A stretch of DNA of 64,000 bases from Catenibacterium mitsuokai (GTDB lineage: Bacteria; Bacillota_I; Bacilli_A; Erysipelotrichales; Coprobacillaceae): NCBI RefSeq assembly GCF_025148785.1, contig NZ_CP102271.1, forward strand, positions 2,225,972 through 2,289,971. The letters run 5' to 3'. The notes beneath the pieces were generated by a model. It ran no database searches and had not been told where the DNA came from. It was given only the letters and a program-made list of their open reading frames with translations. Both the position numbers and the translations under genes were made by a program. This document shows positions 42,963-52,012 of this stretch, one piece after another (within the stretch, counting starts at the first letter, position 1; every line of letters starts with the position of its first letter).

Positions 42963-44101
42963 TTAAGTTCTTCTATTTTGTCTAATTGACATAAACCCAT
43001 TTGTAGTAACTGATCGTGATAATATGTACATTTGATTGTATGTGGAGAAATACCATAAAGACGTAAGTCATCCTCATGTTTATGAAGATTACGTCTTGTC
43101 TTCTTATCAAATGTTGTTGTATTAACCATAATCTGCTGGACTATACGAACTGTTTGTTCACTGTCTTCTCCATCAAATAGTGGATAAACAGCTGTTTTAC
43201 TTGCATATCCACTTCCTCCACCTAGAAATACAGATCCATCATCTATGTACTCAACTGCAGTAAATGGTTCAACAAAGTACTTATTATAATTGTCATCAAA
43301 GTAGTTAATGGATTCTATAATATCCTGTTTAGCATATGGGCAGATACTTGTATCAATAGTAACTGTAAATACAATGTCTGTACCAGGCTTTAAACATTCT
43401 CTTACTGAAGGTAAATTTTTAGCCCCTTTCTTAACATGTACATCTACTTTCTGAGCTAAAGTGAGATCTTCTACTGATAATGGTTCACTATCACTCACAA
43501 TAAATCCAGCCATTATATCATTGACTGCATCATCAACCTTTGTATCAGGTCTATGTAATGTTCTAAAGGTTTTTGCTTCAATATCCTGGATATTTCTAGA
43601 TAAATATCTCTTTTTGTTAGTTTCTTTTTCAAATACTTTCTCTTTGAACTGCTTTCTTTGAATCGTATAATCCTTTGAATGATTAATTAATCTATCTGCA
43701 AAAAAGATTGTTCTAAACATACCTTTAAGAGAACTACCAGGAACATAAGGGTTTCCATAAGGGTCCTTTACAAACTCCAACATGACATTTCTTCTTTTAG
43801 TTTCTTCGATATCCCCTTTATCCAAAGTATACTTAATACATCTATCAACAATAGAATTATTAACATTGTTTTTTCTTATCCAAGTACCTAGATGTTCGTG
43901 TTCATCTAACATAAAAGCTTCAAAAGAATCCAGTTTTTTAATCTTCTTTAGTTCTAGATAAAACTTCGCAATATCAATGATTGCAATCTGATTATTCTTA
44001 TAGAACAAGTATTCCTTTTTAGATAATTCCTTCCCACTCCCAATAAATACAGGGCCTAATACTTTTAAATGTATACGATAAGACTTTAAATAGTTCTTCA
44101 T
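42959..44101 (-). CDS. csm5: Csm5: type III-A RAMP protein
   Basis: Csm5 caps the end of the Csm complex and takes part in crRNA 3' maturation. The 380-aa product has the RAMP start SYRIHLKVLGPVFIGSGKEL, the glycine-rich GNPYVPGSSLKGMFRTIFF (about residues 115-133) and a second domain with FLGGGSGYASKTAVYPLF (about 295-312). It overlaps csm4 by 4 bases (ATGA). Confidence 0.95.
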   Translation of the reverse strand: MKNYLKSYRIHLKVLGPVFIGSGKELSKKEYLFYKNNQIAIIDIAKFYLELKKIKKLDSFEAFMLDEHEHLGTWIRKNNVNNSIVDRCIKYTLDKGDIEETKRRNVMLEFVKDPYGNPYVPGSSLKGMFRTIFFADRLINHSKDYTIQRKQFKEKVFEKETNKKRYLSRNIQDIEAKTFRTLHRPDTKVDDAVNDIMAGFIVSDSEPLSVEDLTLAQKVDVHVKKGAKNLPSVRECLKPGTDIVFTVTIDTSICPYAKQDIIESINYFDDNYNKYFVEPFTAVEYIDDGSVFLGGGSGYASKTAVYPLFDGEDSEQTVRIVQQIMVNTTTFDKKTRRNLHKHEDDLRLYGISPHTIKCTYYHDQLLQMGLCQLDKIEELN

Positions 44102-45015
44102 ACTTCTACCCCCATAAATAATGGTTTTGCATACTTATACACAGGATGACTACCTCCTGATGATACATTGTAAATATCTCCCTGGTATGTCTTATTAAAG
44201 CAGGAACCTGCTTTAAATAAGTAAATATCTTTCTTTCTACGCTGTTCTTTAGAATAAGTATATGAGTCTACGAAACCACTTCTTTTTACAAGTAAGTAAC
44301 GAGAATCATCTAAGATATCTTCTATTTCCTTATCTGTAGGAAGAGATACAGAGAGAGTCATGACTTCACCTTTTGTATTCAAACGATTATTTAATTCTTT
44401 TGGTAATTCTACTGTATTATATCTGAAGTGTCCTAAACCAGAATTCTTCTTACCACCAATACCTGATAAACTTAACATCTTGAATAATTTATCAAATAAG
44501 TGAAGTGTTTCTTTAGAATCATAACCTACAATTATATATAAACCATTGTGTTTTTCAAAGCGATAAATACCTACACGATAAGGAAGTGCTTCTTCATTTC
44601 CTCTAATTGATGCAGATGTTTTTAAAGCATGTACACCTAATTTCTTTATATCAGAACCTTTATCAATAGGATATTGTCCTTTAAGATACTGATCTAATAA
44701 AGAAACTTGTACATATTCTAGTTTCTTAAACTTCTTACGTATTGTCATATCTTCACTTTGAGTGACTTGTTCAATCTTCTTCATTGGTTTAGGAACAAAA
44801 AACTCTTGATTCATATAAGGAAATGCATCAGAGAATACCAAATGATTCTCTTTAACACTTTTTAATAATGTCTCTAACTTATCAATCTTAAGTGCTTCTA
44901 TACATAAAGCAGAAAAGAGAGTATCTGCCTGAAAAATGATTTCTGACTTTTCTAAGGAATGTTCACCAAAATGTACACCCTGTGTAAAAATCATTTTATA
45001 AATCTTATAGTTCAT
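44098..45015 (-). CDS. csm4: Csm4: crRNA 5'-tag binding RAMP protein
   Basis: Csm4 binds the 5' tag of the crRNA next to Cas10. The start is placed at ATG 45015 (AAAGGTGG before it), four codons inside the longest frame, giving 305 aa. RAMP features are KIYKMIFTQGVHFGEHSLE, FQADTLFSALCIEALK and the glycine-rich MLSLSGIGGKKNSGLGHFRY. It lies between csm3 and csm5 and overlaps csm5 by 4 bases. Confidence 0.95.
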   Translation of the reverse strand: MNYKIYKMIFTQGVHFGEHSLEKSEIIFQADTLFSALCIEALKIDKLETLLKSVKENHLVFSDAFPYMNQEFFVPKPMKKIEQVTQSEDMTIRKKFKKLEYVQVSLLDQYLKGQYPIDKGSDIKKLGVHALKTSASIRGNEEALPYRVGIYRFEKHNGLYIIVGYDSKETLHLFDKLFKMLSLSGIGGKKNSGLGHFRYNTVELPKELNNRLNTKGEVMTLSVSLPTDKEIEDILDDSRYLLVKRSGFVDSYTYSKEQRRKKDIYLFKAGSCFNKTYQGDIYNVSSGGSHPVYKYAKPLFMGVEV

Positions 45016-45033
45016 GGTGCCTACCACCTTTCA

Positions 45034-45699
45034 TTATTGAGATACTTTACTTAAAATATCATTGATTTTATCTTCTATACTCTTATCTAATTGACCAATT
45101 ACTGTTTCTGCATATAAATCAGTGAATTTTACTTTACCATATCCTCTAGAACCACTACCGCCTAAATAATCAAACTGAAGCATCTTTAAAGCTTCTGCGA
45201 TGAGTTCAATATCCTCATATAAGTCATCCATGTTATCTACTTCATAAAGAATATCTAAATCAAATTCTGAACCTCTTACAACTCTTTCAATTTGTCTAGG
45301 ATTCGCAACTGCAGTAGCACGGTTAATAGTATTTTCAAACTTAACTTCTGTTAAGCTGTTTAAACCTTTCTTTCTTAAATCTTTATCATTCGAAAGAATC
45401 ATATCAGAAATCTGAATTCTACTCTTTTTTATATGATTCTTTTCAGCACTACCAAATACTCTTTTGATTCTTTCACAATCCTGATCAGGTTTATCCGCAA
45501 CTGATTCATTATATTCTTTCGCAAGTAGTGTACGCATCTTTCCTTTTAATGAGCTTCCTGGAATCATTGGACAACCTGAAAGTACATCTTTAATAACTGG
45601 AGAATCAACTGCACCAATTGCAGCGAAAGCTGACGAACCTCCAATATGCATTCCTGTTAATACTTCAATTGTTCCTGTAATCTGAATTTTTGTATACAT
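45034..45699 (-). CDS. csm3: Csm3: backbone RAMP and target-RNA nuclease
   Basis: Csm3 forms the helical backbone and cuts the target RNA every 6 bases. The start at ATG 45699 (AGGATT before it) gives 221 aa and removes a 14-codon overlap tail. The catalytic Asp32 is in GGSSAFAAIGAVDSPVIKD, at the same place as Asp32/33 of known Csm3 proteins. The glycine-rich loop is PGSSLKGKMRTLLA, and the C-terminal motif is FDYLGGSGSRGYGKVKF. The target nuclease should be active. Confidence 0.96.
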   Translation of the reverse strand: MYTKIQITGTIEVLTGMHIGGSSAFAAIGAVDSPVIKDVLSGCPMIPGSSLKGKMRTLLAKEYNESVADKPDQDCERIKRVFGSAEKNHIKKSRIQISDMILSNDKDLRKKGLNSLTEVKFENTINRATAVANPRQIERVVRGSEFDLDILYEVDNMDDLYEDIELIAEALKMLQFDYLGGSGSRGYGKVKFTDLYAETVIGQLDKSIEDKINDILSKVSQ

Positions 45700-45703
45700 A
45701 ATC

Positions 45704-46081
45704 CTACTGATCCTTTCCACCATAATATCTATGAAATGCAACTAACGCTTCCATATAATGATAATAATCAACATAATCTTTTTTAGTTTTTGCATTTTTC
45801 AATTTTTCAATGAGTTTAGCTTTTTCAACAAACTTTTTCACTAATTGATTACGACCTGCTTCATAATATAATCTCACTGTTAAATAACTTATTCTATCCA
45901 ACAAATCTTCTGATAAATTTTCTGTTGGACTTTCAAGTACAGAATTATAAATATCTGCAGACATTGCTAATATATTTCTTATCTGGGACACAGTTAATAA
46001 ACCTTTAACATTTCCCCATTTATCTCTGAAAGTGATTAATGACTTAATAACTTCTTCTGCATATTCCATATCTGATTTCAT
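45704..46081 (-). CDS. csm2: Csm2: small helical subunit
   Basis: A 125-aa all-helical protein that forms the inner filament of the Csm complex. It has KGLLTVSQIRNILAMSADIY and LTVRLYYEAGRN(Q)LVKKF, and ends DYYHYMEALVAFHRYYGG, all typical of Csm2. It lies 4 bases before the Csm3 start region and after cas10. Confidence 0.93.
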   Translation of the reverse strand: MKSDMEYAEEVIKSLITFRDKWGNVKGLLTVSQIRNILAMSADIYNSVLESPTENLSEDLLDRISYLTVRLYYEAGRNQLVKKFVEKAKLIEKLKNAKTKKDYVDYYHYMEALVAFHRYYGGKDQ

Positions 46082-46084
46082 AAA

Positions 46085-48433
46085 TTACTCCTCCCTTACT
46101 CTTAGAGAATAAACAAATATATTAATAGCTGTCTTTAGTTCACGACAGTCTTTTTCATTTTGATACCACTTATACATATGATCTGAGAATTCTTTATATG
46201 CTTCTTTTTCAGCTATAGTTGCTTGAGAATTAGGTTCCATTCTTGCAAGTAAGTAAACAAATCTAGCAAAGTTAATTCCTTCATTTCTCTTTCTAATTAA
46301 CTCTAATAAGTGATATAAGAACGCTTTTCCTCTTTCTGTATCAGACTTATCACCATTCATAGACTTTCCAAAGAACTGGTCTAATACTTCATATTTCTCT
46401 TTAATAACTCTTTCTGTAAAGTCATCCCAAGTATATGTACCATCACTAATATGATCCTCTTCACCTTCTTTATGATCTTTACCATCTTCAAATAATGTGA
46501 TTGAATTCTTACCTTCATGACCTTTAGACTTATCTTCCATTTCTGCCACTTCATCCGCAATAACACTAATTGGATAAGTAGATGTATATAAACCAATACC
46601 ACCTGATATAGTGAGTGTATTTTCTGTATAAGCCTTTAAAGAATCTTTTATATCAACAGCAAGTTCAATGACATCATTCCATGCACCAACTATAAATAAG
46701 TCATCTCCACCTGAATAAACAATAGCTGCATGACGTGGATGGCCTTCTTCATGATCAATATAATAAGACCCTTTCTCTAAAATACTCTTGATATGATATT
46801 TAAAGAATAAAGATAACTGTCTTGATAATGTAGCGGTACGAGAGAGTGTCATATACTTGTCTGGAAAACCTGCAATAAAGGCATGTCCTAAGTTATCTAC
46901 ATCAGCTCTGAGTACTGCAATTCTCTTGATACCATTTGATTTTTCAGCTAACTTTACAAATTCATCTTCAGAATGGTAATCCCCTACCCATAGTTTTGTA
47001 GAAATACTTTTACCTGTATGAGGGTTATTCTTACAATAGGCTCTTACAAAAGAGTCATCATTAACCATTCTTTCTTTTAAGGTTTCTTCACTATCAGATA
47101 CAAGGTAATAGTCACCAGGTAATGGTAAACCTTGTTTCTTTTGTTGAGTAATAGAGAAGAAATCCATATCCATTAGTTTTTTAGAGAACTTAATTAATGA
47201 TTCACAAATAGAACATTCTCCATCCTCATTCACTTTACCTAGTCTCTTACATACTCTACATTCTCTTTCATAGTCATCTGCCTGTATCTTGTTTAGTGCG
47301 ATGATTTCTGCCGCTGTATAACGATGTGATTTGTTTAATGAAAGCTTTGTAGAAAGTTCTCTATAAAGTTCTGAATAGGAACCGTTTGGTTCATTCTGTA
47401 GATCTTTACTACTACAAGGAACATAAGCCCCTGCAATAAATAAAGCCGTCTGGAAATGTTTTAAGAACCACTTATTCACATTCTTGATTTCTTCATCAAA
47501 TATTGTTTGTGTTGCTTTTGTATTAGGCAGAATCATATAACAATGACCACCACCACTATAAATAAGATTAGCACGTGAAAGATGAAGTTTATCTAAGAGT
47601 GTATCAATAATATGTTCCATCATGATTTCTAGATAGAAAGAACGTGAGCGTAAAGATTTTAATGCACTCTTAGTTGTAATAGTGTAAATAAACTTCTGTA
47701 TTCCTGAGATATCTAAAGAAGCAAGTAAGAAGGCTTTCTTATCATAGAATAGAGACGCATTCTTATATAATTCTGTCTTATAATCTGTAATATTCTGTTC
47801 CTTTAAGTAGGCATAGATAGCACTTGCGAATGCAGCTGTGAGCTTTACATGATCATAAAGTGATATATCAGCTACTTCTTTCTTAGATGTAGAAGAAGGG
47901 ACAAATGATAAATTAGCTTCTAATACTTCTAATAATGAATTGATATAAGCATGATCTTTTAAATCTAATCCATTCAAGTTAGAAGATATATTACTCAGTA
48001 TTTCGCTGTATTGTGATGCATTAAATTCTGTTTTTGTATTGGTAGGATAGTTTATATTATCCTTTAAACTTCCTGCATGATAATATAAATTACCTTTATT
48101 CCCATTTAAGAGATTAAATACAGGTTGTAATGCAGTATGTATTTCAAATCCTTTGTCTTCTATTTCTTTGTTTCTTCTATCTGCACCTGATGCGATATTA
48201 TCCGCAATATAAGTAATATAAGCAATAGAATCATCATCAATAGAAGATTGACGTAAAGCATCAGCGTGATGATATCTTACTGCATTTAGGATATCTTTAT
48301 CATCTGTATAGTTTTTGAGATATTCATAACCACTTTGACTATGTTTACGACCATCCATTCCTTTTCTATAAACAACTTTACCTATATCATGAAGCAAGCT
48401 TCCTATGATGATTTTAGTTTCATGATCTGTCAT
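46085..48433 (-). CDS. cas10: Cas10/Csm1: cyclic-oligoadenylate synthase and DNase
   Basis: This is the large subunit of the type III-A effector. The 782-aa product has an N-terminal HD nuclease domain (SLLHDIGKVVYRK, His15 and Asp16, then HSQSGYEYL), a first palm domain, a zinc ribbon (CRVCKRLGKVNEDGECSIC, about residues 390-410) and a second palm domain with the intact synthase motif GGDD (575-578, YSGGDDLFIVGAWND). Both DNase and second-messenger activity should be present, matching the neighbouring Csm6. It overlaps cas6 by 4 bases. Confidence 0.97.
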   Translation of the reverse strand: MTDHETKIIIGSLLHDIGKVVYRKGMDGRKHSQSGYEYLKNYTDDKDILNAVRYHHADALRQSSIDDDSIAYITYIADNIASGADRRNKEIEDKGFEIHTALQPVFNLLNGNKGNLYYHAGSLKDNINYPTNTKTEFNASQYSEILSNISSNLNGLDLKDHAYINSLLEVLEANLSFVPSSTSKKEVADISLYDHVKLTAAFASAIYAYLKEQNITDYKTELYKNASLFYDKKAFLLASLDISGIQKFIYTITTKSALKSLRSRSFYLEIMMEHIIDTLLDKLHLSRANLIYSGGGHCYMILPNTKATQTIFDEEIKNVNKWFLKHFQTALFIAGAYVPCSSKDLQNEPNGSYSELYRELSTKLSLNKSHRYTAAEIIALNKIQADDYERECRVCKRLGKVNEDGECSICESLIKFSKKLMDMDFFSITQQKKQGLPLPGDYYLVSDSEETLKERMVNDDSFVRAYCKNNPHTGKSISTKLWVGDYHSEDEFVKLAEKSNGIKRIAVLRADVDNLGHAFIAGFPDKYMTLSRTATLSRQLSLFFKYHIKSILEKGSYYIDHEEGHPRHAAIVYSGGDDLFIVGAWNDVIELAVDIKDSLKAYTENTLTISGGIGLYTSTYPISVIADEVAEMEDKSKGHEGKNSITLFEDGKDHKEGEEDHISDGTYTWDDFTERVIKEKYEVLDQFFGKSMNGDKSDTERGKAFLYHLLELIRKRNEGINFARFVYLLARMEPNSQATIAEKEAYKEFSDHMYKWYQNEKDCRELKTAINIFVYSLRVREE

Positions 48434-49173
48434 TCATTATCCCTCCTTACGATTTGTATAGCACCCATTCCTAAACCTGTTTTAATACCTACTCCAGAAT
48501 ATTCCCCAAATTCTAGTAATAGTCTTATAAATTTTGCAGCTGTATCTGTACTTGTGACTTTAATAGTCATAGTACCAAAGAAAGAAGGAATCTTTACTCC
48601 CTGTAGTGGGAATAAATAAGAGCGGAGATTATATTTTACTATCTCACTTCCTTCTACAAGCATATCTAATGTATCTTCATCAAACATACTGGCTTCTTTT
48701 AATACAGAATCATATTTATTCATTAAACTCTGATAAATTAAGCGTAAATCAGGATAATTGATATATCTGCCATAACTTTTAAAAGACATAGGTGTGAGTA
48801 TTCTTATTTCTAAATATCTTTCTGCAGGCTTATTGTAGAAGTGATCCATTAATTGTTCCTGGGATACCATCTTTAACTGTTTAGAAACAAATGAAATGGG
48901 TTCTTTTTCTTTGTTTAAAGAAATCTGTTGGATAGAATCATCCAGTATTGGATTCATCATATAGTGTGATGAATCATCATCACATGTACATATTGTCCAA
49001 TATACTTTGTCTTTGTCTTTATAAACATACTGGCTATAAGGATGTCTATTCTGTTGATGAAGAATAGATACATAGTCTGTATCCATTAATTCAAATAGTG
49101 CTCCCTGAAAACAAGAAGACTTTCTAAAGTCTATTTTGTCTGTAGCCAGTTCTATTTTTAGTTTCTTATACAT
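48430..49173 (-). CDS. cas6: Cas6: pre-crRNA processing endonuclease
   Basis: Cas6 cuts the repeats to leave an 8-base tag on each crRNA. The 247-aa RAMP protein has the start YKKLKIELATDKIDF, a possible general-base His in NRHPYSQYVY (about residues 43-52) and the C-terminal glycine-rich loop YSGVGIKTGLGMGAIQIV, diagnostic of Cas6. It is the first gene of the cas operon. The ATG is preceded by GAGGAGGGCACC. Confidence 0.93.
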   Translation of the reverse strand: MYKKLKIELATDKIDFRKSSCFQGALFELMDTDYVSILHQQNRHPYSQYVYKDKDKVYWTICTCDDDSSHYMMNPILDDSIQQISLNKEKEPISFVSKQLKMVSQEQLMDHFYNKPAERYLEIRILTPMSFKSYGRYINYPDLRLIYQSLMNKYDSVLKEASMFDEDTLDMLVEGSEIVKYNLRSYLFPLQGVKIPSFFGTMTIKVTSTDTAAKFIRLLLEFGEYSGVGIKTGLGMGAIQIVRRDNE

Positions 49174-49208
49174 TAGGTGCCCTCCTCAATAATGTATACG
49201 CTTACTAT

Positions 49209-49214
49209 ATTATA
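49209..49214 (-). promoter_or_regulatory. Probable -10 box of the cas operon promoter
   Basis: A perfect TATAAT on the minus strand 36 bases before the cas6 start codon, in a very AT-rich stretch. No good -35 box at 16-18 bases was found, so the exact promoter is uncertain. Confidence 0.4.
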
Positions 49215-49369
49215 ACATAATATTTATTGTATCCTTTCATCCACCATCCGATAATTGTAAGTTTCATTGTTTAAATGAGATGAATATTTTATCGAATAGT
49301 TTATTATATAGTATTTTGTTTCGTTTTCAAATAGTTATTTAAAATTTAGTAAAAATAGAGAATAAAATA

Positions 49370-49555
49370 CTCCTTTACATCATGGGTAAAAGAGTTGATT
49401 GGAATATCAGATAAAGTATGGAATAAAGAAACAATTAGAGAAGAATTAAGAAAACTACGCATAACCTACAACAATAAAATGAGATGTTTAAGTACTACAT
49501 AGTTACTGAACATTATCAGATTAGTAAATGAAAACATCCTCTACTATGGGGATGT
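49370..49555 (+). pseudogene. Decayed SprT-like gene beside CRISPR array 2
   Basis: The sequence matches the upstream region, start and first 25 codons of the SprT-like gene at 38016, then jumps to its last 25 codons (around 38498) and its terminator hairpin. The zinc-site part is deleted and frames are broken. Together with the array leader copy it shows that array 2 was made, or array 1, by duplication of one unit. The 387-base gap from the cas promoter to array 2 holds this wreck and AT-rich promoter sequence. Confidence 0.85.
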
Positions 49556-49560
49556 TTTCA

Positions 49561-50266
49561 TTATGTGTCCCCTAAAGGGGTTAACTATTATGAATCAAAA
49601 CCTTATAAATACTTAGAAAAGAGGACACGAATTGTGGTTTCCGTCCCCAACAGGGGTTAACTATTATGAATAAAAGAGTATAAAATCTAATGGTTTTGAA
49701 ATCGTTGTTTCCGTCCCCAACAGGGGTTAACTATTATGAATACTCATCTTATGAAGAATATAAGAAAAAGTCTATAAAATGGTTTCCGTCCCCAACAGGG
49801 GTTAACTATTATGAATATGTGATGATTTGTATCATGAAGATGATATGGTTTGGGTTTCCGTCCCCAACAGGGGTTAACTATTATGAATACAAATAAAACA
49901 GCTAAAATTGAATGTTATATCACGTTTCCGTCCCCAACAGGGGTTAACTATTATGAATACCAAATTGAAAGGATGTGATTGAAATGAGAATATAAGCGTG
50001 TTTCCGTCCCCAACAGGGGTTAACTATTATGAATACAAGCCATCCAAGCCAACACGAGAAGGGTCTAGCATTGTTTCCGTCCCCAACAGGGGTTAACTAT
50101 TATGAATATTAGCAAGTTTCTTTTCAGGAATTGTTACAGGGAATAATTTAAAGTTTCCGTCCCCAACAGGGGTTAACTATTATGAATTAGTACAATGGAC
50201 TCAGAAAGGAGGACTTATCAGTGAAGAAAAAGTTTCCGTCCCCAACAGGGGTTAACTATTATGAAT
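49561..50266 (-). CRISPR. CRISPR array 2 (10 repeats), transcribed on the minus strand
   Basis: The same 35-base repeat as array 1 but with one fixed change: GGTTAACT instead of GGTTAACC (position 26 on the plus strand) in every full copy. Repeats start at 49561 (degenerate), 49637, 49707, 49782, 49854, 49924, 50000, 50073, 50153 and 50232. Spacers are 35-45 bases and differ from those of array 1. The degenerate repeat is at the low-coordinate end, as in array 1, so the leader is on the right. Confidence 0.97.
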
Positions 50267-50410
50267 CCTTACCTACAAAACCCTGATAAACACTACTTAA
50301 AATAACCAAAATGCGTGGCAAAACTATTTCTTGTAACCATAGCCTTAAAATCTCCTACAAAACCTCGATTATTCCTAGTATTTATCAATAGCGTGGCAAA
50401 AAGTATAAAT
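50267..50410 (-). promoter_or_regulatory. Leader of CRISPR array 2
   Basis: Nearly the same sequence as the leader of array 1: the first 58 bases after the last repeat match exactly, including CCTACAAAACC and GCGTGGCAAAA; the second module copy follows with a few changes. Confidence 0.8.
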
Positions 50411-50490
50411 AAAAGTGTTCCTACACCATTAAGAACACTCTTATCATACTTTAGTTAATCAATTCTTTCAATAACAACATCAACTGTTTA
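50411..50490 (-). pseudogene. Copy of the csm6 terminator and csm6 3' end
   Basis: A shortened copy of the hairpin (AAGTGTTC and GAACACTCTT) is followed by sequence matching the last codons of csm6 (TTAATCAATTCTTTCAATAA). It marks one end of the duplicated unit and shows that the copied segment began inside csm6. Confidence 0.75.
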
Positions 50491-50526
50491 ACCAATAAAC
50501 ACTACCTAATCATTAAGTAAGTACTA

Positions 50527-51468
50527 TTAGAAGTCTATTTCATATTTCAAAATACTTTTAGCTTCATTTTGTGCTTCACTTGATACTGTAGTATTACCTG
50601 CCATCTTCAAACTTTTCAATATCATATCTACCTTTACTGCATCAGTTTCCTTTAATCCAGATGAACTACTTAATTTAATATTTAATATCTGATGTTTAAC
50701 AGGTCCTTTAGTATCCATACGCATCTCAATCAAATTCAGTATATTAGGATCATACTTCAGATATCTTACATGAGGCATGACTGGTTCATGTCCAGGAAAA
50801 CTCATTTCAGCTGCAATATCCATTCTATCATACTTCTGCTCTGTCGCATTCATTTGTACTGAACCATTGCCCTTTTTATGAATTGATCCTTTTCCATTAG
50901 CGCTCTTCTTACTTAAAGTTGTTTTTTCTTTCATATATGTAACTTTAAAGTATTTAGCACCTAAATCTTGCGCAATCTTCTGTAATTCACTCACACGTGC
51001 CTGTTTCAATCGATCAAAGTACTCATCTAGCACAATATAACTATCACCATCTGTAGGATCCATATAATAGAAATTCACTTCATCATTCGGATAGAAATTT
51101 AATCCAAACTTATTGACTGAATCCTTAAAGATATTCATCCATCTTTCACCTTTACAAGTAGCCCAATACCCAATAGAACCCTTGCATACTTCTATGTCGA
51201 ATTTCTTATCTCTTTCTACAATTCTAATTAGTCTTGAATAGCGCATTCCATTTAAATCTTGCAAGAAAATTGGCTTTAATCTATTTAAATCCCATTGACG
51301 TTTACCTTCTTCAATTGTTTTAGCCAAATTCTGAGCTGCATCTACTGTCGCATCACCAAATTCCTTTGCACGTTTATCTAATTCAGCCTTATCAACAACA
51401 TCCACTACTTTTAGTTTAGCATCATCAATACCATCTTTTACATCATCAATAATTTTACTGATCTTCAT
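50527..51468 (-). CDS. Unknown protein, co-transcribed with a MerR regulator
   Basis: I do not recognise this 313-aa soluble protein. Residues 1-60 are an acidic helical region (DDVKDGIDDAKLKVVDVVDK) like a coiled coil. The middle (YSRLIRIVERDKKFDIEVCK, then GSIGYWATCKGERWMNIFKD) is beta-rich. A Lys/Ser/Gly-rich linker (KKSANGKGSIHKKGNGSVQM, about 200-219) separates a C-terminal domain. It has no membrane segment or signal peptide. It follows the MerR gene by 13 bases, so the regulator probably controls it. Confidence 0.65.
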   Translation of the reverse strand: MKISKIIDDVKDGIDDAKLKVVDVVDKAELDKRAKEFGDATVDAAQNLAKTIEEGKRQWDLNRLKPIFLQDLNGMRYSRLIRIVERDKKFDIEVCKGSIGYWATCKGERWMNIFKDSVNKFGLNFYPNDEVNFYYMDPTDGDSYIVLDEYFDRLKQARVSELQKIAQDLGAKYFKVTYMKEKTTLSKKSANGKGSIHKKGNGSVQMNATEQKYDRMDIAAEMSFPGHEPVMPHVRYLKYDPNILNLIEMRMDTKGPVKHQILNIKLSSSSGLKETDAVKVDMILKSLKMAGNTTVSSEAQNEAKSILKYEIDF

Positions 51469-51481
51469 AAGTTCTTCCCTC

Positions 51482-51874
51482 CTACATACCTTGTTCTTTT
51501 CTTATTTGTTTGATTTGATCTTTAAATGTCTTATTATTCTCTTCACTCTTTACTGGAACAGAATATCTCTGTATATATTCTATCACTTTCTTTTGTTCCT
51601 CTAAAACTCTAATCGTATAATTGATTTTATTTACTTTCTCTTCTATTACAGTTTCCTGCTTCATTCCTTCTAGAATCAGTTTTATTTCCTTTAAATCTAA
51701 CCCCATTTCCTTGTACCATAAGATTTTCCATAGTCTTTCCATTGTTTCATCATCATAGAGTCTATAATTATTCTTAGAGCGTTTCACAGGTAATATACCT
51801 TCATCATCATAATATTGTAATGTACGCTTACTGACTCCTGATAACTTACTCACTTCTTCAATCTTTTTAAACAC
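51482..51874 (-). CDS. MerR family transcriptional regulator
   Basis: The 130-aa protein has the MerR winged helix-turn-helix at the N-terminus (IEEVSKLSGVSKRTLQYYDD, then EGILPVKRSKNNYRLY) and a coiled-coil dimer helix, with no long effector domain. The start is GTG at 51874, with GAGGAT 6 bases before it; no ATG is in frame. Two inverted repeats lie directly upstream (51882-51924), so it probably regulates its own gene and the downstream unknown gene. The inducer is unknown. Confidence 0.88.
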   Translation of the reverse strand: MFKKIEEVSKLSGVSKRTLQYYDDEGILPVKRSKNNYRLYDDETMERLWKILWYKEMGLDLKEIKLILEGMKQETVIEEKVNKINYTIRVLEEQKKVIEYIQRYSVPVKSEENNKTFKDQIKQIRKEQGM

Positions 51875-51881
51875 TTTTTAC

Positions 51882-51924
51882 ATCCTCGTAACTTGAGGAT
51901 ACGCTATCACGTAAACGTGATAGC
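51882..51924 (-). promoter_or_regulatory. Two inverted repeats upstream of the MerR gene
   Basis: ATCCTC and GAGGAT (51882-51887 and 51895-51900) form one dyad that also covers the ribosome site and resembles MerR-type operators. GCTATCACGT and ACGTGATAGC (51903-51912 and 51915-51924) form a perfect 10-bp dyad with a 2-base centre. Part of the second (CTATCACGTAAAC) recurs at 63553. Confidence 0.55.
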
Positions 51925-51980
51925 AATACCCACCCTACGAATCTCCTTTCTATTAGAGCGGATGTAAAAATCGCGTAAAA

Positions 51981-52008
51981 GAAAAGATGGGCAAAAATGC
52001 CCATCTTG
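51981..52008 (-). terminator. Terminator after the RDD gene
   Basis: AAGATGGGC and GCCCATCTT pair around AAAAAT and are followed by TTCTTTTAC on the minus strand. Confidence 0.75.
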
Positions 52009-52012
52009 AGTC

